A stretch of 64,000 nt of DNA from Streptomyces sp. Root1304 (GTDB lineage: Bacteria > Actinomycetota > Actinomycetes > Streptomycetales > Streptomycetaceae), in the NCBI RefSeq assembly GCF_001426405.1, contig NZ_LMEP01000008.1, positions 27,649 to 91,648 on the forward strand. Reading direction: 5' to 3'. The translations under genes and the position numbers were made by a program. Every line of letters starts with the position of its first letter. Within the stretch, counting starts at the first letter, position 1. Below are positions 8,460-16,123 of the stretch, in pieces. The notes under the pieces are model-generated. The model saw only the letters and a program-made list of their open reading frames with translations. It was not told the origin of the DNA and searched no databases.

Positions 8460-9083
8460 ATGGCCGACGAACCGACGGGGAAGAGCGCCGGTGGTGGGCA
8501 GACGCGGCGGCGCGGCGCCGCCCTGGAGGAGGCGATCCTGCGGGCGGCGGCCGAGGAACTGGTCGAGTCCGGGTACGCCGGACTGACCATGGACCGGGTC
8601 GCGCGGCGCGCGGGAACCAACAAGAACGCGATCTACCGCCGCTGGCCCAACCGCCTCGCGCTCGGCGTCGCCGGCTACCGGCGGCTGGCCACCTCGGTCC
8701 AGCCGCCCGACACCGGCGAGCTGCGCTCCGACGCCCTGGAGCTGCTCCGCGGGGCCAACCGGCACTGGAGCTCGCCGCTCGGCACGGTCCTGCGCGAACT
8801 CATGGCGGCCGCCGGAGGGGCGACGGAGTTCCTGGCGCAGCTGCCCGAGCAGGCCGGCGACTCGGTGGCCGCCACCTGGCTGACCGTGCTCGGGCGCGCG
8901 GTCGCGCGCGGCGAGGCCGCCCCGGAGGCGCTGCACCCGCGCGTCGCCACGGTGGCCGTCGTGCTGCTCCGCAACGAGTTCGTGGTCCGCGGGGTGCCCA
9001 CCGCGCCCGACGAGGTCCTCGTCGAGATCGTCGACGAGGTGTATCTGCCGCTGGTCCGGAGGCGCGGGACAGCGGCCGGCTGA
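8460..9083 (+). CDS. TetR/AcrR-family transcriptional regulator
   Basis: 207 residues from the ATG at 8460. The N-terminal helix-turn-helix is clear: AALEEAILRAAAEELVESGY, LTMDRVARRAGTNKNAIYRRWPNR. The C-terminal ligand domain is of the TetR_C type with a long helix around VATVAVVLLRNEFVVRG. The start is uncertain: GGTGAGG sits only 2 bases before ATG 8460, and an in-frame ATG at 8421 would add 13 residues. It diverges from the TIM-barrel gene across the palindrome at 8371-8391 and likely regulates that gene and itself; the ligand is unknown. Confidence 0.9.
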   Translation: MADEPTGKSAGGGQTRRRGAALEEAILRAAAEELVESGYAGLTMDRVARRAGTNKNAIYRRWPNRLALGVAGYRRLATSVQPPDTGELRSDALELLRGANRHWSSPLGTVLRELMAAAGGATEFLAQLPEQAGDSVAATWLTVLGRAVARGEAAPEALHPRVATVAVVLLRNEFVVRGVPTAPDEVLVEIVDEVYLPLVRRRGTAAG

Positions 9084-9116
9084 GCCCTGCCGTCCGCCGC
9101 CCACGGGTTTTCGGTC

Positions 9117-9160
9117 TTGTGGCCGGAGGTCGCCCACCTTTATAGTCAACATGACTCTTA
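9117..9160 (+). promoter_or_regulatory. pnuC promoter with overlapping palindromic operator (NrtR candidate)
   Basis: TTGTGG (9117-9122), 18-base spacer, TATAGT (9141-9146) form a good vegetative promoter. The palindrome AGTCA-ACA-TGACT (9144-9156), extendable to 7 of 9 matching positions per arm at 9140-9160, covers the -10 end and the predicted transcription start. The Shine-Dalgarno TAAGGAGG (9159-9166) follows directly. The third gene of this operon encodes NrtR, the natural candidate to bind here. Confidence 0.6.
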
Positions 9161-9171
9161 AGGAGGCGGGC

Positions 9172-9825
9172 GTGAGCCTCGCAAGCATGCTGGAACCCCT
9201 GCAACAGCCGCTCTTCACCGTCCTGGACACCCCGGTCAGCTGGACCGAGGTCCTCGGATTCGGCAGCGGCGCGCTCTGCGTCTGGCTCGTCGCCCGGCAG
9301 CACCTGGCCAACTGGCCCATCGGCATCGCCAACAACCTGTTCTTCGTCCTGCTCTTCACGCAGGCGGGGCTCTACGCCGACGCCGGCCTCCAGATCGTCT
9401 TCATCACCCTCGCCGCGTACGGCTGGTGGACCTGGACCCACGGGGGTGGACCAGGCTCCGACGCCCTCCCGGTGCGCCGCACCACGCGCACCGAGTGGAC
9501 GTGGCTGCTCGCGGCGGGGGTGGTGGGGACCCTCGGACTCACCCTGCTGCTCGACCGCGTCACCGACTCCACCGTCCCCTTCTGGGACGCGCTGACGACC
9601 GCGCTCTCCCTGATGGCGACCTACGGCCAGTGCCGCAAGCGCCTGGAGTCCTGGTGGCTGTGGATCGCCGCCGACGTCGTCTACGTACCGCTCTACGCGT
9701 ACAAGGAGCTGTACCTGACCTCCCTGCTCTACGTCGGCTTCATGACGCTCTGCGTCCTCGGCCTGCGCGGCTGGACCAAGGACCTCACCGCCCGCCGGGC
9801 CCTCGCGGTGGGAGCGGCCGCGTGA
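9172..9825 (+). CDS. pnuC: Nicotinamide riboside transporter PnuC
   Basis: 217-residue membrane protein of the PnuC family, importing nicotinamide riboside by facilitated diffusion driven by intracellular phosphorylation. Seven hydrophobic segments are discernible, with family-typical motifs GALCVWLVARQHLANWPIG, NNLFFVLLF, AYGWWTW and VYVPLYAYKELYLTSLLY. GTG 9172 is preferred because TAAGGAGG ends 5 bases upstream; the in-frame ATG at 9151 lies in the operator and has no ribosome site. The stop overlaps the next start (GTGA). First gene of the NAD operon. Confidence 0.93.
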   Translation: MSLASMLEPLQQPLFTVLDTPVSWTEVLGFGSGALCVWLVARQHLANWPIGIANNLFFVLLFTQAGLYADAGLQIVFITLAAYGWWTWTHGGGPGSDALPVRRTTRTEWTWLLAAGVVGTLGLTLLLDRVTDSTVPFWDALTTALSLMATYGQCRKRLESWWLWIAADVVYVPLYAYKELYLTSLLYVGFMTLCVLGLRGWTKDLTARRALAVGAAA

Positions 9826-10901
9826 AGCGCTACGGACACGGCCTGGTCCTCGGCAAGTTCTATCCGCCGCACGCCGGCCACCACCACCTCGTCGAGACCG
9901 CCCGCGCGCGCTGCGAGCGCCTCACCGTCCTCGTCTGCGCCTCCTCGGTGGAATCCGTCCCCCTCGACGAACGCGTCGCCTGGATGCGCGAGATCCACCC
10001 CGACGCCCTCGTCGTCGGCGCCGTCGACGACATCCCCGTCGACCTCCGGGACCCCGACGTCTGGGCCGCCCACATGGCCGTCTTCCGGGCCGCCGTCCCC
10101 GAACCCGTCGACGCCGTCTTCACCTCGGAGCCGTACGGGGAGGAGCTCGGCCGCCGCTTCGGCGCCGCGTCCGTCTGCGTCGACCCCGACCGCACCCGCT
10201 TCCCCGTCTCCGGCACCGCCGTCCGCGCGGACCCCGTCGCCTGCTGGGACTTCCTCGAACCCCCGGTGCGGGCCGCGCTCACCCGGCGGATCGTCGTCCT
10301 CGGCGCCGAGTCCACCGGCACCACCACCATGGCCCTCGCCCTCGCCGACCACTACCGGCGGCGCGGCGGGATCTGGGCCCGCACCCGGTACGTACCGGAG
10401 TACGGGCGCGAGTACAGCGAACTCAAGCTCGCCGAGCTGCGCGCCGAGCGCCCCGGCGCCGCCTGGTCCGACGTCGCCTTCCACTCCTCCGACTTCCCCG
10501 TCATCGCCCAGCGCCAGGCCGAACTGGAGGAGGAGGCGGCCCGCGACGGCTCGCCCGTGCTCTTCTGCGACACCGACGCCTTCGCCACCACCATCTGGCA
10601 CGAGCGCTACATGGGCACCGCCAGCACCGCCACCGGCGAGATCGCCGCGCACGGCCGCCAGCACCTCTGGCTGCTCACCGACCACCGCGGCGTCGACTTC
10701 GAGGACGACGGGCTCCGTGACGGGGAGCACCTGCGCCCCTGGATGACCGCGCGCTTCCTCACCCAGCTCGCCCACACCGGCCGCCGCACGGCCGTCCTCA
10801 GCGGCCCCCACGAGGAGCGGCTCGCGGCCGCCGTCGCCGCCGTCGACGGCCTCCTCGCCGAGGGCTGGGGCTTCACGGACCCGCTGCCGGAGCGCCGATG
10901 A
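9822..10901 (+). CDS. nadR: NadR-like NMN adenylyltransferase / ribosylnicotinamide kinase-like protein with atypical P-loop
   Basis: 359 residues. The N-terminal half is a nucleotidylyltransferase with GKFYPPHAGHHHLV (HxGH) and the second motif FPVSGTAVR, which adenylates NMN to NAD. The C-terminal half resembles the NadR kinase domain (YVPEYGREY, FCDTDAFATTIWHERYMG), but its Walker A reads GAESTGTTTMA with Thr where the usual Lys stands. I believe relatives share this variant, so it may be a family feature rather than damage. It is coupled to pnuC by GTGA and to nrtR by ATGA, fitting a riboside import, phosphorylation and adenylation path. Confidence 0.9.
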   Translation: MKRYGHGLVLGKFYPPHAGHHHLVETARARCERLTVLVCASSVESVPLDERVAWMREIHPDALVVGAVDDIPVDLRDPDVWAAHMAVFRAAVPEPVDAVFTSEPYGEELGRRFGAASVCVDPDRTRFPVSGTAVRADPVACWDFLEPPVRAALTRRIVVLGAESTGTTTMALALADHYRRRGGIWARTRYVPEYGREYSELKLAELRAERPGAAWSDVAFHSSDFPVIAQRQAELEEEAARDGSPVLFCDTDAFATTIWHERYMGTASTATGEIAAHGRQHLWLLTDHRGVDFEDDGLRDGEHLRPWMTARFLTQLAHTGRRTAVLSGPHEERLAAAVAAVDGLLAEGWGFTDPLPERR

Positions 10902-11689
10902 ACACCCGGCCGACGCCCCCGACGCCCCCAACGCCCCCGACGCCCCCTGTCCCTCCGACGCCCGCGACGCCCGAGGGGTACGACAAGTACGCCTTCGAGC
11001 CCTTCGCCGTCACCGTCGACCTCGCCGTCCTCACCGTCCGCGAGGAACGCCTCCACGTCCTCCTCGTCGAACGCGGGCAGGAACCGTACGCCGGTACCTG
11101 GGCTCTCCCCGGCGGATTCGTCCTGCCCCGGGAGTCCGCCGAGCGGGCCGCCCGTCGCGAACTCGCCGAGGAGACCGGGCTCTCCGAGGCCGGCGTCGCC
11201 GGACTCCACCTCGAACAGCTCCGCACCTACAGCGAACCCGACCGCGACCCGAGGATGCGGGTCGTCTCCGTCGCCTTCGCCGCCCTCGTGCCGGACCTGC
11301 CCGAGCCGCGCGGCGGCGGCGACGCGGCCCAGGCGCGCTGGACGCCGTACGACACCGTCCGGGGCCTCGCCTTCGACCACGACCGCATCCTCGCCGACGC
11401 CCGCGAACGGGTCGGCGCCAAGCTGGAGTACACCTGCCTCGCGACCGCCTTCTGCCCGCCCGAGTTCACCCTCGGCGAGCTGCGGCAGGTCTACGAGACG
11501 GTCTGGGGCGTCCCGCTCGACCGCCCCAACTTCCGGCGCAAGGTCCTCACCACGCCCGGCTTCGTCCAGGCCGTGGAAGGACCGCCGCGCCTCACCGGCG
11601 GACGGGGGAAACCGGCCGCCCTCTACCGGGCGGGCGACGCCACCACCCTCCACCCGCCCCTCCTCCGACCGGAAGGACGCCCCGCATGA
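10898..11689 (+). CDS. nrtR: NrtR, Nudix-related transcriptional regulator of NAD metabolism
   Basis: 263 residues: a Thr/Pro repeat tail (TPPTPPTPPTPP, encoded by near-identical 9-base units), a Nudix domain, then a winged helix. The Nudix box is intact (G-x5-E-x7-REL-A-EE-T-G-L in GGFVLPRESAERAARRELAE and following), so ADP-ribose binding and perhaps hydrolysis are possible. The C-terminal part (FTLGELRQVYETVWG, RPNFRRKVLTTPGFV) is the NrtR wHTH. NrtR repressors are released from DNA by ADP-ribose and related NAD metabolites. Sitting within the NAD operon, it probably binds the palindrome on the pnuC promoter. Confidence 0.9.
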   Translation: MNTRPTPPTPPTPPTPPVPPTPATPEGYDKYAFEPFAVTVDLAVLTVREERLHVLLVERGQEPYAGTWALPGGFVLPRESAERAARRELAEETGLSEAGVAGLHLEQLRTYSEPDRDPRMRVVSVAFAALVPDLPEPRGGGDAAQARWTPYDTVRGLAFDHDRILADARERVGAKLEYTCLATAFCPPEFTLGELRQVYETVWGVPLDRPNFRRKVLTTPGFVQAVEGPPRLTGGRGKPAALYRAGDATTLHPPLLRPEGRPA

Positions 11690-12717
11690 ACCTCGCACGC
11701 CCCGCCACCAAGCAGGCCGCGACCGGCTCCCTGATCGGGCTGGCACTCGGCGACGCGCTGGGATTCCCGACCGAGTTCAACGACGTGCCGGCGATCCTCG
11801 CCAAGGCCGGACCCTGGCGGACGATGGCCCTGCCCGTCACCGGCGGGAAGGCGTACGTCACCGACGACACCCAGATGACCCTCGCCTTCGCCCGGGGCAT
11901 CCGCACGGCCATGGACCGGGGCGTGCTCGCCCCGCTGCGGCTCACCCGGCCCGTCCGCGAGGAGTTCGTCGACTGGTACCACTCCCCGGAGAACAACCGT
12001 GCCCCCGGCAACACCTGCCTGCGCGCCTGCCTCCTCCTCGACGGAGACCGGCTCTGGCAGGACGCCAGCCAGATCCACTCCAAGGGCTGCGGCGCCAACA
12101 TGCGGGTGGCGCCCATCGGGCTCGTCCCCGGACTCAGCGAGGAGCAGCGGGCGGGCGCAGCGCAGCTCCAGTCCGGCCTGACCCACGGTCACCCCACCGC
12201 GCTCGCCGCCTCCGACCTCACCGCCCGCGCCGTGTACCTGCTCGCGCAGGGCGTGGACCCGGCCGGCCTCGTCGGACAGCTGCGCTCGTACGCGTACGAG
12301 AACCGCGACCGGTACCACGAGCACTGGCTCGGCGACCTCTGGACCCGCTCCCAGGACCCCGACGCCCTGCACTTCATCCGGCGCGGCTGGGACGAGTGCC
12401 TGGCCGTCCTCGAACGCCTGGACGCCGTCCAGCGCACGGCCGACCCGGAGCTCGACCCCTGTGAGTACACCGGCGACGGCTGGATCGCCGAGGAGGCCCT
12501 CGCGACCGGTCTCCTCTGCTTCCTGCTCTTCCCCGACGAGCCCCTCACCGCCCTCCGCCGCGCCGCCTGCACCCGCGGTGACTCCGACTCGATCGCCGCC
12601 CTCGCGGGAGCCTTCGCCGGAGCCCACCTCGGGGCCGCCGCCTGGCCGAAGGAGTGGGAGGAGCACATCGAGTACCGGAGCGACCTGCTGACCTTCGGCG
12701 CCCTCTGGGACGCTTGA
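11686..12717 (+). CDS. ADP-ribosylglycohydrolase (DraG/ARH family)
   Basis: 343 residues. Removes ADP-ribose from a modified macromolecule or hydrolyses a related O-glycosidic ADP-ribose compound using a binuclear Mg centre. Metal-binding motifs are present: GSLIGLALGDALGFPTEF at the N-terminus, TDDTQMTLAFARGI near 64-77, and GDSDSIAALAGAFAGAHLG near the C-terminus. Coupled to nrtR by ATGA, with a RlaP-type gene starting 3 bases after its stop. It may feed free ADP-ribose to NrtR or reverse a local ADP-ribosylation; the substrate is not visible. Confidence 0.92.
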   Translation: MNLARPATKQAATGSLIGLALGDALGFPTEFNDVPAILAKAGPWRTMALPVTGGKAYVTDDTQMTLAFARGIRTAMDRGVLAPLRLTRPVREEFVDWYHSPENNRAPGNTCLRACLLLDGDRLWQDASQIHSKGCGANMRVAPIGLVPGLSEEQRAGAAQLQSGLTHGHPTALAASDLTARAVYLLAQGVDPAGLVGQLRSYAYENRDRYHEHWLGDLWTRSQDPDALHFIRRGWDECLAVLERLDAVQRTADPELDPCEYTGDGWIAEEALATGLLCFLLFPDEPLTALRRAACTRGDSDSIAALAGAFAGAHLGAAAWPKEWEEHIEYRSDLLTFGALWDA

Positions 12718-12720
12718 TCC

Positions 12721-13491
12721 ATGACGCTCACCCTCGACCTCTCCCCGGGCGCGGACCTCTCCGCCGTCGTCGCCGAACAGCCCGACCCCCTGCTCTTCGC
12801 GACGGTCTCCGGCGCGCACCTCTACGGCTTCCCGTCCCGCGACTCGGACGTGGACCTGCGCGGGGCGCACCTGCTGCCCGTCGACGCCCTGATCGGGCTG
12901 CGGGAACCCGAGGAGACCCGCAGCCGGATATGGGACCGCGACGGCGTCGAGATGGACCTCGTCACCCACGACCTGCGGAAGTTCGCCCGGCTGATGCTGC
13001 GCCGCAACGGCTACGTCCTGGAGCAGCTCACCTCCCCGCTCGTCGCGCACACCACGGAGACGCACGCCGAGCTGATCTCCCTCGTGCCCGAGGTGCTCAC
13101 CTCCCACCACGCCCACCACTACCGGGGCTTCGCCGGGACGCAGTGGCGGCTCTTCGAGAGCAGCGGTGAACTCAAGCCGCTGCTCTACACCTACCGGGCG
13201 CTGCTCACCGGCATCCATCTGATGCGCTCGGGCGAGCTGCAGGCCCATCTGCCGACCCTGGTCGAGGCGGTGCCCGAGGCCCCGGCGCGGCTGCCCGACC
13301 TCGTCGCGGCCAAGGCGGCGGCGGAGCACGGGCTCGCGGACCTGGCGACCGAGGACGTACGGGCGGAGACGGAGGCCCTGCACGGGGTCCTGGACGAGGC
13401 ACAGGCCGCGTCCGGGCTCGCCGAGACGCCGGTACGCGCCCACGACCTGCTCCACGACCTCGTCGTACGGGCCCGGCTGACGGGCAGCTAG
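12721..13491 (+). CDS. RlaP-type nucleotidyltransferase (copy 1)
   Basis: 256 residues of the DNA polymerase beta-like fold, RlaP (PF10127) group. Active-site elements: GAHLYGFPSRDSDVDLRG (GS-like loop plus DxD) and a third acidic position in VEMDLVTHD. A helical C-terminal region follows with LLYTYRALLTGIHLM. The family has been linked by others to RNA repair and NAD/ADP-ribose neighbourhoods; the nucleotide and acceptor are unknown. It starts 3 bases after the ADP-ribosylglycohydrolase stop, so belongs to the NAD operon, and is tail-to-tail with a second family member 13 bases away. Confidence 0.85.
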   Translation: MTLTLDLSPGADLSAVVAEQPDPLLFATVSGAHLYGFPSRDSDVDLRGAHLLPVDALIGLREPEETRSRIWDRDGVEMDLVTHDLRKFARLMLRRNGYVLEQLTSPLVAHTTETHAELISLVPEVLTSHHAHHYRGFAGTQWRLFESSGELKPLLYTYRALLTGIHLMRSGELQAHLPTLVEAVPEAPARLPDLVAAKAAAEHGLADLATEDVRAETEALHGVLDEAQAASGLAETPVRAHDLLHDLVVRARLTGS

Positions 13492-13504
13492 ACCCCGGCG
13501 GACC

Positions 13505-14197
13505 CTAGGAGAGCACGTCCAGCGCCGAGGCGCGCCGCGCGCGGATCAGGAAGTCCTGCACGCGTGCGTGGTCCGGGGCGACCGGGAGCGGGGTCGAGTC
13601 GAGGGCCCGGTCGGCCTCCTCCTGGAGGCGGTTCATCCAGGACTCGACCTCGGGCCAGGACGCCTCGCCGCGCTTGACCGCGAGGAACCGCTCGCGGTCC
13701 TCGCCGACGTCGATCCGCAGCTCGCCCGTGCGGAGCAGGTCCCGGCAGCTGGTCAGCAGCCGCAGCAGGTGCATGGCGTGCTTCCAGCGCGGGTGGCCGT
13801 ACCGGCGCACGTCCGCCTCCAGCTTGCGGCGCTGGCCGCCCGCGTACCGGACGAAGGTCTGGTGGGCCTGCCGGGACAGGAAGGCCCCGCGCAGCGAGAG
13901 CAGCTCCCGGCCGAGGTCGTCGACGTGCCGCACGACGGGGGAGTGGAGGCACTCCAGGACGTTCGGGTTGTTGCGCAGGGCCAGCTCGCAGAAGCGTTCC
14001 AGCTCCCAGCTGAACTGCTCCTCGGCGGGTCCCTCCACATGCGCCGGGGGCTTGTCGAAGTGCCAGAACAGCGGCGTCGGGGCGAGGTACACGCCCCGGA
14101 GGTCCGTGTCGCTGTCCTCGGTCGCGAGGCCGAAGGCGCGCGAGCCCATCACACAGGAGTAGATCGTGTGCTCGCGCACCAGCTCGTCCGGAGTCAT
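13505..14197 (-). CDS. RlaP-type nucleotidyltransferase (copy 2)
   Basis: 230 residues from the ATG at 14197. Same family as the plus-strand copy: MGSRAFGLATEDSDTDLRG holds the GSxxxG loop and DxD, followed by FCELALRNNPNVLECLHSP and a helical tail (KHAMHLLRLLTSCRDLLRTG). The two are clearly diverged, more like ancient paralogues than a recent duplication. It is downstream of, and co-directional with, the Rieske lipoprotein gene (10-base gap). A longer open frame exists upstream but would run through the Rieske gene, so this ATG is used. Confidence 0.85.
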   Translation of the reverse strand: MTPDELVREHTIYSCVMGSRAFGLATEDSDTDLRGVYLAPTPLFWHFDKPPAHVEGPAEEQFSWELERFCELALRNNPNVLECLHSPVVRHVDDLGRELLSLRGAFLSRQAHQTFVRYAGGQRRKLEADVRRYGHPRWKHAMHLLRLLTSCRDLLRTGELRIDVGEDRERFLAVKRGEASWPEVESWMNRLQEEADRALDSTPLPVAPDHARVQDFLIRARRASALDVLS

Positions 14198-14207
14198 GCC
14201 GGGCAGG

Positions 14208-14666
14208 TTACGCGAGGGTGATCGATTCTCCCGAGACGGTGATCTGCCGGGCCGGCAGCGGCCGGGGAGCCGGTCCCGCCGCCACCGCACCGTCCGCGAC
14301 GCGGTACTTCGAGCCGTGGCAGGGGCAGTCGATGGTGCCGTCCGCGACCTTGTTCACCAGACAGCCCTGGTGGGTGCAGACCGCGGAGAAGGCCTTGAAC
14401 TGCCCGGCCGTGGGCTGGGTGACGACGACCTTCTCCTCGGTGAAGACGGTGCCGCCGCCGACCGGGATGTCGGAGGTCGTGGCCAGGGCCGGTCCGGCGG
14501 GGGACGCGGTGCCGCTCGGGGCGTCCGTGGCGGCCGGGTCGCCCGGGGTGGCCGGGGCGGTGGTGGCCGTACCGCCGTCGCCCCCGCCGTCCGAGCCGCA
14601 GCCCGCCGTCAGGGCCGCGGCGGAGGCGAGGAGGACGGTACGGCGGTGCGTGGCACGTGAGGTCAT
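14208..14666 (-). CDS. Rieske [2Fe-2S] lipoprotein
   Basis: 152 residues. Signal peptide with paired arginines (HRRTVLLASAAALTAGC) and a lipobox ending at Cys ~23, so probably Tat-exported and lipid-anchored outside the membrane. A Thr/Ala/Pro-rich spacer to ~65 precedes a Rieske domain with both ligand loops CTHQGC and CPCHGS (2 Cys + 2 His). Small one-electron carrier; the partner is not identified. No oxygenase or cytochrome gene is adjacent, so it is not the bc1 QcrA. Confidence 0.92.
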   Translation of the reverse strand: MTSRATHRRTVLLASAAALTAGCGSDGGGDGGTATTAPATPGDPAATDAPSGTASPAGPALATTSDIPVGGGTVFTEEKVVVTQPTAGQFKAFSAVCTHQGCLVNKVADGTIDCPCHGSKYRVADGAVAAGPAPRPLPARQITVSGESITLA

Positions 14667-14715
14667 GCGGCCCAGCTTGGCGGCGCGCCGCGGCCGGGTC
14701 CCGCAACACGCCGCG

Positions 14716-14748
14716 CGGGCCGGGCGGGACTTTCCGGACCCGGCCTAC
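14716..14748. repeat. Half copy of the REP-like element
   Basis: 33 bases matching 7295-7327 at 30 positions, including the core GGCGGGACTTTCCGGAC. Only one arm is present. As in the full copy, the CTA at the same repeat position (14745-14747) is the TAG stop codon of a minus-strand gene. Confidence 0.6.
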
Positions 14749-15089
14749 GCCCGGGGGTCCAGCCCCCTCGCACGGCCGTCCGCGTCCCGCCGTACCTCAA
14801 GGACCGAGGTCACCGCGTCCCGCTCGACCGGCCCGTACACATGCGGGAAGAGCACGTCCCCCGAGCCCTCGTACCGGACCTCCCCGCTCAGCCGGGCCTC
14901 GTCGATGACGAGCACCAGGAGCGGGCCCGGCACGTCCCGGTAGTGGGCGTCGGCGACGGCGAGGGCCGCGGACTCGTCGGAGGAGCAGTGGACGAAGCCC
15001 TCGGCGGTGAGGGACGCGGGGGCGTAGGGGGCGTCCGGGGCGGCGGGGGAGGCCGACCAGTCGGCCAGCGGTACGACGTGCAGCAACAT
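14745..15089 (-). CDS. DUF952 family protein
   Basis: 114-residue cytoplasmic protein. Family hallmarks are the N-terminal LLHVVPLADW, the EGFVHCSSDE segment and the PHVYGPVERDAV segment near the C-terminus. DUF952 proteins are compact and distantly resemble ADP-ribosyltransferase-fold proteins; no function is established. The last residues and the stop are contributed by, or abut, the REP-like remnant, so the C-terminus may have been remodelled. Monocistronic between the Rieske gene and a divergent YidB-like gene. Confidence 0.85.
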   Translation of the reverse strand: MLLHVVPLADWSASPAAPDAPYAPASLTAEGFVHCSSDESAALAVADAHYRDVPGPLLVLVIDEARLSGEVRYEGSGDVLFPHVYGPVERDAVTSVLEVRRDADGRARGLDPRA

Positions 15090-15196
15090 GTCGACAGTTC
15101 TACCGCGCGGCCGGTCACGAGCCCTTACCCCGAGTGGCGGAACGTGGCGGTTCGGGTGACATTGGGCGTGTTCCGTACCGGACGAAAGGCAGGACC

Positions 15197-15628
15197 ATGG
15201 CGGGTAACGACCTCGGCAGTCTCCTCGGCGGCCTCCTCGGCGGCTCCGGCGCCTCCGGCGGCGGCGCCGGAGGCGTCCTCGGCTCCCTGCTCGGCGCCCT
15301 CGCCGGCGGGAAGGGCGGCGCGGGCGCCGGCGGGAACGGCTCGAACCCGCTCGGCGGACTCCTCGACATGCTCACCAGGTCCGGCCTCGCCGACCAGGCC
15401 CAGTCCTGGGTCGGCACCGGCCGGAACCAGCCGGTGGACGGAGCCCAGATCGCCGAGGCGCTCCCCGACGACACCCTGCGGCAGGTCGCCCGGGACGCCG
15501 GGGTCAGCCCGCAGGAGGCCGCCGACGAGATCGCGCGGTCGCTGCCGCAGGCCGTCGACAAGCTGACCCCGGACGGCGCGGTGCCCCAGGGCTCCCTGGA
15601 GGACCTGATCCGGCAGCAGAAGCTCTGA
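15197..15628 (+). CDS. YidB-like (DUF937) family protein
   Basis: 143 residues. A Gly/Ser-rich N-terminus with repeated LGSLLGGLLGG/LGSLLGALAGG motifs, then a helical domain: LLDMLTRSGLADQAQSWVGTG, QIAEALPDDTLRQVARDAGVSPQEAADEIA and a final DLIRQQKL. The family is widespread and of unknown function. The ATG at 15197 is the first consistent with homologues; the frame is open further upstream but without a ribosome site. A strong hairpin follows. Confidence 0.85.
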   Translation: MAGNDLGSLLGGLLGGSGASGGGAGGVLGSLLGALAGGKGGAGAGGNGSNPLGGLLDMLTRSGLADQAQSWVGTGRNQPVDGAQIAEALPDDTLRQVARDAGVSPQEAADEIARSLPQAVDKLTPDGAVPQGSLEDLIRQQKL

Positions 15629-15662
15629 CGGCCGGCCGCCGGCAGCGGACCCGAGCGTCCCG

Positions 15663-15695
15663 GGCGCCCGCCCTCCGTCTCGGAGGGCGGGCGCC
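15663..15695. terminator. Hairpin terminator after the YidB-like gene
   Basis: Perfect 15-bp GC-rich stem (15663-15677 with 15681-15695), TCT loop, 35 bases past the stop codon. Confidence 0.8.
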
Positions 15696-15760
15696 GCGAC
15701 ACGTCCTCCCCGGCGCTGACTAGGCTGAACGGAGCACTGACGCAGGCGAAGGAGTACGAC

Positions 15761-16123
15761 GTGGCGGTACGAGCGGTCCGCGGAGCCGTCCAGCTGGAGC
15801 GGGACGAGGCCGGGCACATGCGCGAGCAGGTCGAAGAGCTGCTCACCGCCGTCCTCGGGCGCAACGGGCTCACCGCCGACGACCTCATCAGCATCTGGTT
15901 CACGGCCACGCCCGACCTGCACAGCGACTTCCCCGCCGCCGCCGCGCGCGACCTGGGGATCGTCGACGTCCCGCTGATCTGCGCGCAGGAACTCGACATC
16001 GCGGGCGCGATGCCGAGGGTCGTCCGGCTCCTCGCCCACGTCGAGACCGACCTGCCCAAGTCCCGGATCGCGCACGTCTACCTCGGCGCCGCGGCCGCCC
16101 TGCGCAAGGACATCGCCCAGTGA
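15761..16123 (+). CDS. aroH: AroH-type chorismate mutase
   Basis: 120 residues, the normal size of monofunctional trimeric AroH mutases. Converts chorismate to prephenate. Conserved segments: N-terminal VRAVRGAVQLERDE with the substrate-binding Arg, FTATPDLHSDFPAAAARDLG and C-terminal HVYLGAAAALRKD. GTG start, with a purine-rich site (GAAGGAG) upstream. The stop overlaps the tyrA start (GTGA), coupling it to the next step of tyrosine synthesis. Confidence 0.95.
   Translation: MAVRAVRGAVQLERDEAGHMREQVEELLTAVLGRNGLTADDLISIWFTATPDLHSDFPAAAARDLGIVDVPLICAQELDIAGAMPRVVRLLAHVETDLPKSRIAHVYLGAAAALRKDIAQ

Noticed and set aside
12721..14197. Toxin-antitoxin MNT/HEPN pair
   Set aside because: Nucleotidyltransferase motifs fit, but both proteins are long RlaP-type enzymes and no HEPN (RxxxxH) partner is present.
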